Origin: Thermoleophilia bacterium
Lineage (GTDB): Bacteria; Actinomycetota; Thermoleophilia; Gaiellales; SKUG01
Direction of reading: 5' to 3'
DNA length: 18,559 nucleotides
Assembly: GCA_025964465.1 (NCBI GenBank)
Contig: JAOPYS010000142.1
Span: 1 to 18,559, forward strand
Position numbers and translations under genes: made by a program. Positions 6,115 through 13,850 of this stretch are shown here, piece after piece. Every line of letters starts with the position of its first letter. The first letter of the stretch is position 1. The notes under the pieces are model-generated. The model was not told the origin of the DNA and did no database searches. It saw nothing but the letters and a program-made list of their open reading frames with translations.

Positions 6115-8250
6115 TCAGACGCCGGCGGTGGCGTGCGGCTCGATGGTGCGCAGGTTGTCGATCTGCACGCCCGCGACGATCTCCGAGTAGCTGAGCACGA
6201 CGATCTTGGAGAAGTTGCGCTCGAGCAGTGCCTTCACGTGCCGGCGGATCTTCGGCGGCGTGATGAGCACCGGGTCGAGGATCTGCCCGCGGAACTCCCC
6301 GAGTGCGTCGGCGAGGTTGTTCTGGATCGCCTGGCTCGTGTTGGGGTCGAGCATCAGCACCTGGCCGGTCTCGTTGAGCTGGATCGCGTTCTGGATCGCG
6401 CGTTCCGCGTCCGGGCTCAGCATGAAGGCCTTGAGCGTGCCGTCGGGGCTCTGGTAGCGCGCGCAGATCTTGCGGCCCAGCGCAGCGCGCACGTGCTCGG
6501 TCAGCGCGTGTGGGTCCTTCGTGTAGACCGCGTTGTCGGCCAGCGCGTTGAGGATGGTGGAGAGGTCCTTGATCGGCACCTGCTCCTTCACCAGGTTCTG
6601 CAGCACCTGCCGCAGCTGGCCCAGCGCGAGCATGTTCGGCACGAGCTCCTGCACCACCATCGGCGCGTCCTGGCGTGCCATGTTCAGCAGCTCCGCCACC
6701 TCCTCGCGCGTCAGCAGCTCCGCGAGGTGCTGCTTCACGACCTCGGCCACGTGCGTGGAGACGACGTCCTGCGCGTCGAACATCTGCAGGCCGTGCGCCT
6801 CGCCCAGTGCCGCGTACTGCGCCGGGATCCACACCGCGGGCGTGCCGTAGATCGGGTCGGTCGTGTGCTCCACGTCGATGCCCGGCACCTCGAGGTCCTG
6901 GCCGATGCCGAGCTGGTGCGTGACCTGCACCTCGCCCTCGGCGACGAGGTCGCCCTTGATGCGGATCTGGTACTGGCCCGGCTCGAGGCTCGGGTGGGGC
7001 CGCACGCGCACGCCGGGGGCGATGACGCCGAACTCCATCGCCACGCGACGACGCACGTGCTTGAGGCGCTCGAGCAGCTCGCCGCCGCCGGCCTCGGGAT
7101 CGGCCAGCCGTGCCAGCTCCGGCCCGACCTCCAGCGCGATCGCGTCGGTGCGCAGCATCGCCTGCGAGATCTCCTCCTGCTGGCTCGGATCGGCCGCGAG
7201 GTCCTCCCCGGTCTCCGCGACGAGCGCCGCCTTCTTCTGCTTGGCCAGGTACCAGGCGGTGAAGCCCAGCAGCCCGGCGAGCGGGAAGAGGATGAGCTTG
7301 GGCATGCCCGGCGCCAGCGCCATGAAGGCGAGGATGCAGGCGGAGATGCCCATGGCGCGCGTGTTCTGCATGAGCTGCCCGCCGATCTCCGCGCCGAGGT
7401 TGTTCGACGTGCCGCCTCGCGTGACGAGGAAACCTGCGGACATCGCGACGAGGAGCGACGGGATCTGCTCGAGCAGGCCCTGGCCGATGGTGAGCACGGT
7501 GAACGTGGACGCCGCGTCGCCGAGCGGCATGTGGCCCATGACGCCACCGATGATGAGCCCGCCGATGATGTTGACGACGACGATGACCATGCCGGCGATG
7601 GCGTCGCCCTTCACGAATTTCATGGCGCCGTCCATGGCCCCGAAGAACGCGCTCTCGCGCTCGAGGTCCTCACGCTTCTGCTTGGCCTCGTCCGGCGTGA
7701 TGATGCGGTTGTTCATCTCCGCGTCGATCGCCATCTGCTTGCCCGGCATGGCGTCGAGGGTGAAGCGCGCCGCGACCTCCGAGACGCGACCGGCGCCCTG
7801 GGCGACGATCACGAACTGCACCACCATGATGATGATGAACATGACGATGCCGATCACCGCGTTGCCCGCGGCGACCAGCTCGCCGAACGTCTTCACCACG
7901 TGACCGGCCGACAGCTTCGCGGCCTCGAGGTCACCGCCCGAGGCGTGGTAGAGCGGCGCGGTCTTGGACAGGATGGCGCGCGCCGTGGCGATGGAGATGG
8001 AGATCCGGAAGAGGGTCGTCACCAGGAGCATGGCCGGGAAGACGGCGAAGTCCAGGACGCGCGAGATGTACATCGCGGTGACCATGATGAGGATGCTCAT
8101 CAGCAGGTTCACGCCGACGAAGAAGTCGATGAAGATCGGCGGCATCGGGATGATGATGAGCGTCAGCACGACGCAGAGCATCCCGGCGAGCCAGACCTCT
8201 CGGTACTGGCCCAGGTTCTGGAAGCGTCGCAGCAGTCCGCCCTGTGTCAT
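6115..8250 (-). CDS. sctV: type III export gate protein SctV/FlhA family (711 aa)
   Basis: This is the large export-gate subunit that forms a nonameric ring below the membrane and receives substrates and chaperones. The N-terminal half has about eight membrane segments (first at 20-40, last near 300-340). The FHIPEP signature is intact: GRVSEVAARFTLDAMPGKQ at 154-172, then GAMDGAMKFVKGDAIAG at 204-220. The C-terminal cytoplasmic domain (about 350-711) includes DPIYGTPAVWIP and ELVPNMLALGQLRQVLQNL. Length fits the family (about 690). LERESAFFGAMDGAMKFVKG and TKDPHALTEHVRAALGR read more like injectisome SctV than FlhA, while LDAMPGKQMAID is FlhA-like, so subtype is uncertain. The ATG at 8250 has GGAG about 12 bases upstream. 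It is first in its operon, behind the promoter at 8335-8363, and is separated from sctU by three unrelated genes. Confidence 0.95.
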   Translation of the reverse strand: MTQGGLLRRFQNLGQYREVWLAGMLCVVLTLIIIPMPPIFIDFFVGVNLLMSILIMVTAMYISRVLDFAVFPAMLLVTTLFRISISIATARAILSKTAPLYHASGGDLEAAKLSAGHVVKTFGELVAAGNAVIGIVMFIIIMVVQFVIVAQGAGRVSEVAARFTLDAMPGKQMAIDAEMNNRIITPDEAKQKREDLERESAFFGAMDGAMKFVKGDAIAGMVIVVVNIIGGLIIGGVMGHMPLGDAASTFTVLTIGQGLLEQIPSLLVAMSAGFLVTRGGTSNNLGAEIGGQLMQNTRAMGISACILAFMALAPGMPKLILFPLAGLLGFTAWYLAKQKKAALVAETGEDLAADPSQQEEISQAMLRTDAIALEVGPELARLADPEAGGGELLERLKHVRRRVAMEFGVIAPGVRVRPHPSLEPGQYQIRIKGDLVAEGEVQVTHQLGIGQDLEVPGIDVEHTTDPIYGTPAVWIPAQYAALGEAHGLQMFDAQDVVSTHVAEVVKQHLAELLTREEVAELLNMARQDAPMVVQELVPNMLALGQLRQVLQNLVKEQVPIKDLSTILNALADNAVYTKDPHALTEHVRAALGRKICARYQSPDGTLKAFMLSPDAERAIQNAIQLNETGQVLMLDPNTSQAIQNNLADALGEFRGQILDPVLITPPKIRRHVKALLERNFSKIVVLSYSEIVAGVQIDNLRTIEPHATAGV

Positions 8251-8334
8251 GGGTGGCCGTCTCCGTGGGGTCTCGGGGGTGGGGGATGGAGGCGCGTGCA
8301 GCAGTGGGGGTGCGCACAGCGGTCTCGCCCCTCC

Positions 8335-8363
8335 ACGGTACGACGGGATCGCGATCCTGTAAA
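8335..8363 (-). promoter_or_regulatory. promoter of the sctV operon
   Basis: On the minus strand TTTACA (8358-8363) is followed by a 17-base spacer and TACCGT (8335-8340), with GTCG directly before the -10. The same design occurs before sctR and fliM. The -35 lies within four bases of the antiporter stop codon, and transcription would begin about 75-80 bases before the sctV ATG. Confidence 0.6.
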
Positions 8364-8366
8364 CGC

Positions 8367-9518
8367 TCAGTTCGGGCCGCGTGCGCCCGACGCGCTGCGG
8401 CGGTCGACGAGGCCGAGCCGGTGCACGAGCCACGGGATGGAGCCGCCCTGCACGACGATCGAGGCCGCGGTCGCCACGAACACGATGGCGAAGGTGCGGT
8501 CGGCCCCGGGCACGCCCTCGAGCACGACGAGGGCACCGAGCAGGGCCGGCACGGCGCCCTTCAGGCCCGCCCATGCGACGAACCCGCGTTCGGACGGCGA
8601 GAGGTCGGCGGGCGCGAGCAGGGGCAGCACCACGACCGGGCGCACGACCACGGCGAGCAGGGCGAACGCCGCGAGGCCCAGCCACAGCGCGTCGGCGACG
8701 TCGCCGAGGTCGACCGCGAGCCCCAGCAGGCCGAATGTCGCGACCTCGGCCAGGGCGGCCACGAGGGCGACGACCCACGCGGTCGGGGCGTGGTCGGCGA
8801 TGCGGTCGCCCATCACGAGCCCCGCGACGAGCACGGCCAGGAACCCGCTGCCGTGCAGCGCGTCGGCGAGGTAGTAGGTGCCGAAGGCCGCGGCGACCGC
8901 GCCCAGCGGCACCAACGCGTGGAAGCTCGTGCGCGCCCACGACAGCAGGAGCGAGGCCACGAGGCCGGCGGCGGCGCCGACCGCGCTGCCGACCGCCAGC
9001 TCCAGCAGCACGGTGACCGCTCCGTGGGACACGGAGCCGTCCCCCTGCACGTAGGCGAGCGCGGCGACCATCACGGCGATCCCCACCGGGTCGTTGGCCC
9101 CGGATTCGCCCTCGAGGATGACGCCCGATCGGCCGCGGACGTCATGGTTGCCGAGCACCGAGAACACCGCGGCGGGGTCGGTCGGACCGAGCGCCACGGC
9201 GAGCAGGAGGCTCACGTCGACCGAGAGCCTGAGGACGACGTGTGCCAGCACGGCCAGCAGCGCCGTCGTGAGGAGCGTCCCGACCAGGCCCAGCACGAGC
9301 ACCGGGGCGAGTGACGGGCGCATCCGGCGCCAGCCGCCGCTGAACCCGCCCTCGAACAGCACGAGCACGAGGGCGAGCTGGGCGACGTCGACGAACCGGT
9401 CGAGGCCGATCGCCCCGTGGGACCCGGTGGCCGCCGCGTTGATCCCCATGCCCACGGCGAGCAGCACCGCCGGGAGCGGCAGCCAACGGGGCAGCGGGAG
9501 GAGGTCGCGGACGGGCAC
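8367..9518 (-). CDS. cation/proton antiporter, CPA1 NhaP-like, short N-terminus (383 aa)
   Basis: The protein is an integral membrane Na+/H+ or K+/H+ exchanger. Motifs seen: GPTDPAAVFS (111-120), LEGESGANDPVGI (135-147) with the Asn-Asp pair that binds the ion, VVVRP (290-294) and WAGLKGAVP (316-324). About 10-11 membrane segments follow from the hydrophobicity. The start is a GTG at 9518 with no clear ribosome binding site; the frame is open upstream only to a stop at 9576-9578 and contains no hydrophobic residue run. The first membrane helix of typical NhaP proteins and the C-terminal regulatory domain are therefore missing. The short N-terminus may be real, or a start or frameshift problem. 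It is divergent from padR and downstream of nothing in the type III cluster, so its presence here looks incidental. Confidence 0.85.
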   Translation of the reverse strand: MPVRDLLPLPRWLPLPAVLLAVGMGINAAATGSHGAIGLDRFVDVAQLALVLVLFEGGFSGGWRRMRPSLAPVLVLGLVGTLLTTALLAVLAHVVLRLSVDVSLLLAVALGPTDPAAVFSVLGNHDVRGRSGVILEGESGANDPVGIAVMVAALAYVQGDGSVSHGAVTVLLELAVGSAVGAAAGLVASLLLSWARTSFHALVPLGAVAAAFGTYYLADALHGSGFLAVLVAGLVMGDRIADHAPTAWVVALVAALAEVATFGLLGLAVDLGDVADALWLGLAAFALLAVVVRPVVVLPLLAPADLSPSERGFVAWAGLKGAVPALLGALVVLEGVPGADRTFAIVFVATAASIVVQGGSIPWLVHRLGLVDRRSASGARGPN

Positions 9519-9573
9519 TGGTGCACGGGTACCCGGTTCGCGGCAACATCCGTCGCCGATGCCGCGCGACGCG

Positions 9574-9598
9574 TGCTACCATGTGCAGCGAGGTAGTA
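9574..9598. promoter_or_regulatory. candidate PadR operator
   Basis: TGCTACC (9574-9580) and GGTAGTA (9592-9598) form an inverted repeat with one mismatch and an 11-base spacer. It sits 18 bases before the padR start and between padR and the divergent antiporter. PadR regulators often bind such TAC/GTA dyads over their own promoters, so autoregulation is likely. TACCAT at 9577-9582 could be the -10. Confidence 0.5.
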
Positions 9599-9615
9599 CT
9601 CGCCGGGAGGGACCG

Positions 9616-9960
9616 ATGGAACGCAGCCAACTGCTCCGTGGCGTGCTCGACGTGGCCGTCATGGCCGTGATCGCCGAGCGCGACGGTTACGGATACGACA
9701 TCCAGCGTCGCCTGACCGAGGCCGGCTTCGACGGCATGGGCGAGGCGACGATCTACGGCACGCTCCGCCGCCTGTACCGCGCCGGGTCGCTGTCGAGCTA
9801 CTCGCAGCCGTCCGACGAGGGGCCGCACCGGCGCTACTACGGGTTGACCGACGCCGGGCGCCGGCAGCTGGACGACGGGCGCTCGGCCTGGACCGAGTTC
9901 TCCGACGCAGTGGGTCGCCTCTTGGCGACGCAGGACGACAAGGAAGGGGTGCCGGCATGA
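9616..9960 (+). CDS. PadR-family transcriptional regulator (114 aa)
   Basis: GGGAGGGA precedes the ATG at 9616 by a few bases. Residues 8-80 form the PadR winged helix-turn-helix: LLRGVLDVAVMAVIAERDGYG (6-26), a recognition region with GMGEATIYGTLRRLYRAG (40-57) and a wing with RRYYGLTDAGRRQL (72-85). The short C-terminal helix (about 88-108) would dimerise the protein. Most PadR proteins repress, and the ATGA overlap with the following HAAS gene matches a well-known pairing in Gram-positive bacteria. The regulator probably controls its own two-gene operon and perhaps the divergent antiporter. Nothing in the sequence links it to the type III genes. Confidence 0.93.
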   Translation: MERSQLLRGVLDVAVMAVIAERDGYGYDIQRRLTEAGFDGMGEATIYGTLRRLYRAGSLSSYSQPSDEGPHRRYYGLTDAGRRQLDDGRSAWTEFSDAVGRLLATQDDKEGVPA

Positions 9961-11021
9961 CCACCGCCACCAACGACACGATCGACGCCGCCGCCCGCCG
10001 CTACCTGGACGAGGCCGCCGCGGGCCTCGACGACCTGCCGCTGCGGGATCGCGAGGAGCTGGTGTCCGACATCGCCGATGCGATCGCTGAGTCCGGTGGG
10101 GGCACGGCCGTCGACTACGCGACGCTCGTCGCGCGGCTCGGTGCGCCCGACGACTTCGCCCGCGAGCTGCGCGTCTCGTCCGGCGCCGCCGCTCGCCCCG
10201 ACGTTGCGCCCGCCGGCGGGCCGGACGCGCCCGGGGCTGTCGACGTCGCGCTGCGCGCGATCGGCTCGGCCCTGCGCTGGGCCGGGACCGAACTCGAGCC
10301 GCTGTGGTGGGTCGTCCGGGCGCTGGCGGTCGTGATGTTCCTCGTGCTGCTGTTCGGCGGCAGCCGCGGCGACGCGGCCGCGTGGTCGGTGCTGCTGCTG
10401 CTCCTCTCCCTCGCGTGGGGGGTCGCCGGCCGGGTTGCGCGCACCCGCAGCGGTGGGCGCGGCGACCGGTGGGCCGCGCCACGCGGCGCGGCGCTCGTGG
10501 GCCTGGGCCTGCTCGTGGTGGCCGGTGCGGTCTCGGCGGTCGGCACGTCGCAGTCCGTCGTGTACGAGGGCGACGCGAGCGATCCCGCGGCGGCGGTCGC
10601 CACCGACGCGAACCTGCACGGCCCCAACGGCGTGGTCAGCAACGTCTACGCCTTCGACGCCGACGGCAACCGGCTCAACGACGTGCGGCTGTACGACCAG
10701 GACGGCGCCCCGCTCGACGTCGGCGCGAGCGACGACCCCGACCGCCGCCGTCTCGACGACGCGCGCGGCGGGCAGGTCATGAACGCCGTCCCGATCCGGT
10801 ACGTCGAGCCCGGCACCGACCACGTCGACGATCCCGACGCCGGCTGGCCGGCCAGCCCGGGGCCCCTCGCGGATCGTGGCGGCGCATCGGCGGGCGCCAC
10901 GCCGGCCGACCCGAGCGGCACACCCGCAGCGGCCGGTCGATCCACGGCACTCCCGCCCACGGCGACGCCGTCGGCCACTGCCACGGCAACTCCGGCGCGA
11001 CTGGCCGACGCCCACCCGTAG
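9957..11021 (+). CDS. HAAS-domain membrane protein, PadR partner (354 aa)
   Basis: The start overlaps the padR stop in ATGA. Residues 10-75 match the HAAS signalling domain (YLDEAAAGLDDLPLRDREEL, then LGAPDDFARELR). Three membrane segments follow at about 116-135, 141-160 and 178-196. The outer part (200-290) contains GVVSNVYAFDADGNRLNDVR, a segment I have seen in actinobacterial relatives, and the C-terminal 80 residues are Ala/Thr/Pro-rich and low in structure. Such proteins are thought to act with the PadR regulator in membrane or envelope signalling; the exact ligand is unknown. Its stop lies only five bases from the stop of the converging sctU, so this pair sits tightly inside the type III region. 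Confidence 0.88.
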   Translation: MTTATNDTIDAAARRYLDEAAAGLDDLPLRDREELVSDIADAIAESGGGTAVDYATLVARLGAPDDFARELRVSSGAAARPDVAPAGGPDAPGAVDVALRAIGSALRWAGTELEPLWWVVRALAVVMFLVLLFGGSRGDAAAWSVLLLLLSLAWGVAGRVARTRSGGRGDRWAAPRGAALVGLGLLVVAGAVSAVGTSQSVVYEGDASDPAAAVATDANLHGPNGVVSNVYAFDADGNRLNDVRLYDQDGAPLDVGASDDPDRRRLDDARGGQVMNAVPIRYVEPGTDHVDDPDAGWPASPGPLADRGGASAGATPADPSGTPAAAGRSTALPPTATPSATATATPARLADAHP

Positions 11022-11026
11022 GTCGG

Positions 11027-12460
11027 TCAGGTCCAGCTGAAGCGGTCGTCGCCGGGCTGCGCTGGCGTGGGCGGGACCGGCTCGCCGGCCGCGAGGCCCC
11101 ACGTGGCGTTGGTGCCGGGGATGGGGTGCATCGGGTCGGCGATCGACATGCCGGCCGCCGTCGGGCTCGTCGCCGGGCCAGCCGCTACCGCCGTGCTCGC
11201 CGCGGGGCGGGCCGGGTCGACCGGCACCGACACGGCCTGCAGGTCGTGCACGCCCTCGGCGTCGGCCTCGAGCCGCTGCGCCGCAGCCGCCGCATCGTTC
11301 GCGTGCTGGCTCATCTGGCTCGCCGCCGCTGCGTCGTTGGCCTCGGCCCGCGTCTGCTCGCGCAGCTGGAAGACGTACGCCAGGATCTCCGCCACCGGGC
11401 GGTACAGCTCCTCCGGCACGATGTCGCCGATCTCGCACAGTTCGTAGAGCGCCCGCGCGAGCGGCTTGTTGCGCACCACCGGCACGCCCGAGTTGCGCGC
11501 GCTCTCGCGGATCGCATCCGCGTCCACGATCTCGCCCTTGGCCACGACCCACGGCACGGGTGACACGTCGGCGTCGTACTTGAGCGCGACGGCCAGTTCC
11601 GTCGGGTTGATCACCACGACGTCCGAGCCGGGCACGTGTTCCTGCGCGGTCTGCATCGCGATCTGCTGCGCCATCTGGCGCCGCTTGCCCTTCTGGTACG
11701 GGTCGCCTTCCGAGTTCTTGTACTCGTCCTTGACTTCCTTGTCGGTCATCTTGTGCTCGGTGGCGAAGTTCTTCTTCTGGAAGCCGAGGTCGATGATCGC
11801 GATGACGACGTACAGGATGATGATGTAGATGAAGAGCTTCTTGATGACGCCCGCCCCGAGCGCCATCAGCGCGAACGCGCACTCGGAGTTGTCGATCGCC
11901 GCGCAGCTCGTGGTCTTGTCGATCGCCACGGATTCGGCGATGGCCCCCATCGAGCCCTTGAAGGCGAGGTAGCCCAGGAAGGACGCGATCAGGATCTTGC
12001 CGAGCGACTTGCCCAGCTCCTGCGCGCTCTTGATCGAGAACCACTGCTTGAACTTGCTCATCGGGTTGATCTTCTTGAGGTCCGGCTTGAGCTGCTCGCC
12101 GGTGATGATCAGCCCGGTCTGGGCGACGTTGGCGATGACCGCCATCGCGAGCACCGCGAAGAGCACCGGGGCGGAGAGCATCGCGATGTCGGTCACGACG
12201 CGCAGCATGAGCGCGCCCGTGTCGATGCCGTCGGGGCGACCCACGTCCTTGATGGCCGCGAAGTAGCCGTCGGCGCCCATCATGTCGCGGAAGCGGCCCA
12301 TGAACGTGTTGCGCATCGTGAGCAGCGCGCCGAATGCCGCGATCAGCCCGAACGCCATGGGCACGTCCTGCGACTTCGGGGTGGTGCCCTTCTTCTTGAG
12401 GTCCCGCTTCTTCTTGTCTGATGCTGGGTGCTTCTTTGAATGCTTGTCCTCACCGGCCAT
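11027..12460 (-). CDS. sctU: type III export switch protein SctU/FlhB family, NPTE variant with extended C-terminus (477 aa)
   Basis: GGGAGGTGA lies six bases before the ATG at 12460, overlapping the end of sctT. Four membrane segments fall at about 33-50, 91-113, 155-174 and 198-226. The cytoplasmic domain begins with EGDPYQKGKRRQ (251-262) and contains the self-cleavage motif at 285-288, here Asn-Pro-Thr-Glu instead of the near-universal Asn-Pro-Thr-His. The sequence GVPVVRNKPLARALYELCE (325-343) follows as in the family. Cleavage between Asn and Pro normally sets the substrate-specificity switch. The usual length is about 350-380; here about 100 extra residues (from 371) are Ala/Pro-rich and end in DDRFSWT. 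Cys186 and Cys194 lie in the loop between helices three and four, predicted outside the membrane. Confidence 0.93.
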   Translation of the reverse strand: MAGEDKHSKKHPASDKKKRDLKKKGTTPKSQDVPMAFGLIAAFGALLTMRNTFMGRFRDMMGADGYFAAIKDVGRPDGIDTGALMLRVVTDIAMLSAPVLFAVLAMAVIANVAQTGLIITGEQLKPDLKKINPMSKFKQWFSIKSAQELGKSLGKILIASFLGYLAFKGSMGAIAESVAIDKTTSCAAIDNSECAFALMALGAGVIKKLFIYIIILYVVIAIIDLGFQKKNFATEHKMTDKEVKDEYKNSEGDPYQKGKRRQMAQQIAMQTAQEHVPGSDVVVINPTELAVALKYDADVSPVPWVVAKGEIVDADAIRESARNSGVPVVRNKPLARALYELCEIGDIVPEELYRPVAEILAYVFQLREQTRAEANDAAAASQMSQHANDAAAAAQRLEADAEGVHDLQAVSVPVDPARPAASTAVAAGPATSPTAAGMSIADPMHPIPGTNATWGLAAGEPVPPTPAQPGDDRFSWT

Positions 12461-12466
12461 CCTGCG

Positions 12467-13498
12467 TCACCTCCCCGAGCCGCTGCTGTTGGAGCCGCCG
12501 TCGCTGTCGGAGACCTTGTTGCACGAGTGGTCGTGCGTGCGCGTGTCGCCGCGCTTGATGCGCTCGCCCTCGGCGCTCGAGCACTGCATCTTCTCGGCCA
12601 GCGTCGTGATCGAGCCCTTGCCGGTGGCGAAGCGCGGGATGGCGTCGTCGCGGATGTAGTTCCACATGGGGATGAGCGCGATCATCACGGCGGCGATGCC
12701 GATCGGGCCCTTCACGATCTGGCTGAGCGCGAACACGTTCACCTGCGGCGCACCGCGGTTGATGATGCCGAGCAGCACGTCCGTGAGCATCAGCGTGATC
12801 ATCGCCGGCGCCGCGATCTGCAGCGTGAGCAGCAGCGAGTCGCCGCTCATGGTGGCGAACGCCTTGAGCGTGCCCTCCAGCTCGGGGTGGCCCGGGCCCG
12901 CGTTGAGCGGATCGCCGAGCCACTCCAGGCCGATGGTCGGCGGGAAGATCTTGAAGGTGTTGATGAAGCCGGTGAGCATCTCCATGTGCATCCCGCTCGT
13001 GAGCAGGATGACCAGCGCGACCATCATCAGCCACTGGCCGATCGGCGAGGTGCGCTCACCGGTCTGCGGGGCGATGATGTCGGTGATGTTGGAGCCGCGC
13101 TGCGTGTCGATGACGCGGCCGGCGCTCTCGATCGCGTAGAAGATGAAGCTCGCGCAGAAGCCGAGCATCAGGCCGACGAGCACCTGGTTGGCGCACAGCA
13201 GGAGCATGTCGAAGGAGCCGCCGTTGTGGAGCTCCTTGAGCAGCGACGCGCCGACGGGGCCCTCGACGTAGGGCTCGATCACGGCGGTGAGGATGACCGA
13301 CATGCCGACGCGGGCGGTCATCGGGATGTTCATGCCGCCGAAGAACGGGGCCACGATCATGAACCCGAGCACGCGGGCCAGCACGGCGGCGCCGACCAGC
13401 AGGAACATCACCGGGTCCTTGGCGCCGATGACGTTGCCGAAGGTGCGCGCCGCGACCGCGGGGTCGATCTGGGGGATGGTGGCGAGGAGCAGGGACAC
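12467..13498 (-). CDS. sctT: type III export gate protein SctT/FliR family (343 aa)
   Basis: This is a core membrane subunit of the export gate. The start is a GTG at 13498, seven bases after sctS. Hydrophobic segments fall at about 28-54, 64-76, 96-122, 154-170, 221-245 and 260-280. The key stretch is at 127-155: GRVIDTQRGSN, then PQTGERTSPIGQW. The Asp-x-Gln-Arg-Gly signature and the S-P-x-G that follows are typical of injectisome SctT (YscT and SpaR have IDNQRG), whereas FliR usually has a different sequence there. A C-terminal tail of about 60 residues beyond the last helix carries Cys306, His322, His324 and Cys326, a possible metal site, and a Ser/Gly-rich end. The usual length is about 260. 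The sctU start is seven bases downstream. Confidence 0.92.
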   Translation of the reverse strand: MSLLLATIPQIDPAVAARTFGNVIGAKDPVMFLLVGAAVLARVLGFMIVAPFFGGMNIPMTARVGMSVILTAVIEPYVEGPVGASLLKELHNGGSFDMLLLCANQVLVGLMLGFCASFIFYAIESAGRVIDTQRGSNITDIIAPQTGERTSPIGQWLMMVALVILLTSGMHMEMLTGFINTFKIFPPTIGLEWLGDPLNAGPGHPELEGTLKAFATMSGDSLLLTLQIAAPAMITLMLTDVLLGIINRGAPQVNVFALSQIVKGPIGIAAVMIALIPMWNYIRDDAIPRFATGKGSITTLAEKMQCSSAEGERIKRGDTRTHDHSCNKVSDSDGGSNSSGSGR

Positions 13499-13504
13499 GA
13501 CGAC

Positions 13505-13774
13505 CTAGTTGTTCACGAGCCGGTCGATGGTGTTGTAGGTGTCCTGCGTGAAGGTCTGGATCTCGCCGATCATCCAGCCGCCCGTGATGAGCAGCACCAC
13601 GAACACGGCAATGATCTTCGGCACGAAGGTCAGCGTCTGCTCCTGGATCTGCGTGACCGCCTGGAACAGCGAGATCATGAAGCCGACGAGCAGGCCGGCG
13701 AGCACCGCGGGCGCGCTCCAGATGAGCACCTTCATGAGGGCCATCGCGGCGAGTTCCTGGAGTGTTGCTTCCAT
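13505..13774 (-). CDS. sctS: type III export gate protein SctS/FliQ family (89 aa)
   Basis: The start at 13774 has AGGAAAG about eight bases upstream, better than in-frame codons farther up. Two membrane helices fall at about 18-40 and 52-72 with the conserved connector QAVTQIQEQTLTFVPKIIA (39-57). TQIQEQTL leans to injectisome SctS and FVPKIIAV to FliQ, so the family call is certain and the subtype not. Four copies normally assemble around the SctR/SctT core to seal the export channel. The 89-residue length is standard. Its stop lies seven bases from the sctT start. Confidence 0.95.
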   Translation of the reverse strand: MEATLQELAAMALMKVLIWSAPAVLAGLLVGFMISLFQAVTQIQEQTLTFVPKIIAVFVVLLITGGWMIGEIQTFTQDTYNTIDRLVNN

Positions 13775-13813
13775 GGGATGTCTTTCCTGAGTGGCGGCGT
13801 GGATTGATGTTCC

Positions 13814-13845
13814 TGTTCGATCCCGCGACAAGCGGGACTCGAACA
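13814..13845. repeat. hairpin in the gap between sctR and sctS
   Basis: TGTTCGATCCCGC (13814-13826) pairs with GCGGGA (13832-13837) and TCGAACA (13839-13845), leaving one bulged base and a five-base loop. It lies in the 76-base gap after the sctR stop. A role in mRNA processing or in setting relative expression of sctR and sctS is possible. There is no T-run, so full termination is unlikely. Confidence 0.5.
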
Positions 13846-13850
13846 GAACG

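Noticed and set aside
6100..8874. Very long + strand open frame opposite sctV
   Set aside because: It is the high-GC antisense shadow of sctV and the antiporter: the translation is rich in His, Asp, Arg and Val, has no recognisable domain, and no ribosome binding site.
12440..13807. Long + strand open frame opposite sctT and sctS
   Set aside because: Low-complexity Asp/Glu/Arg/His translation typical of antisense frames in GC-rich DNA; real genes lie on the minus strand.
13814..13845. tRNA-like segment (GTTCGAGTCCCGC on the minus strand)
   Set aside because: It resembles a T-arm, but no acceptor, D-arm or anticodon arm fits in the 76-base gap; it is a simple hairpin.
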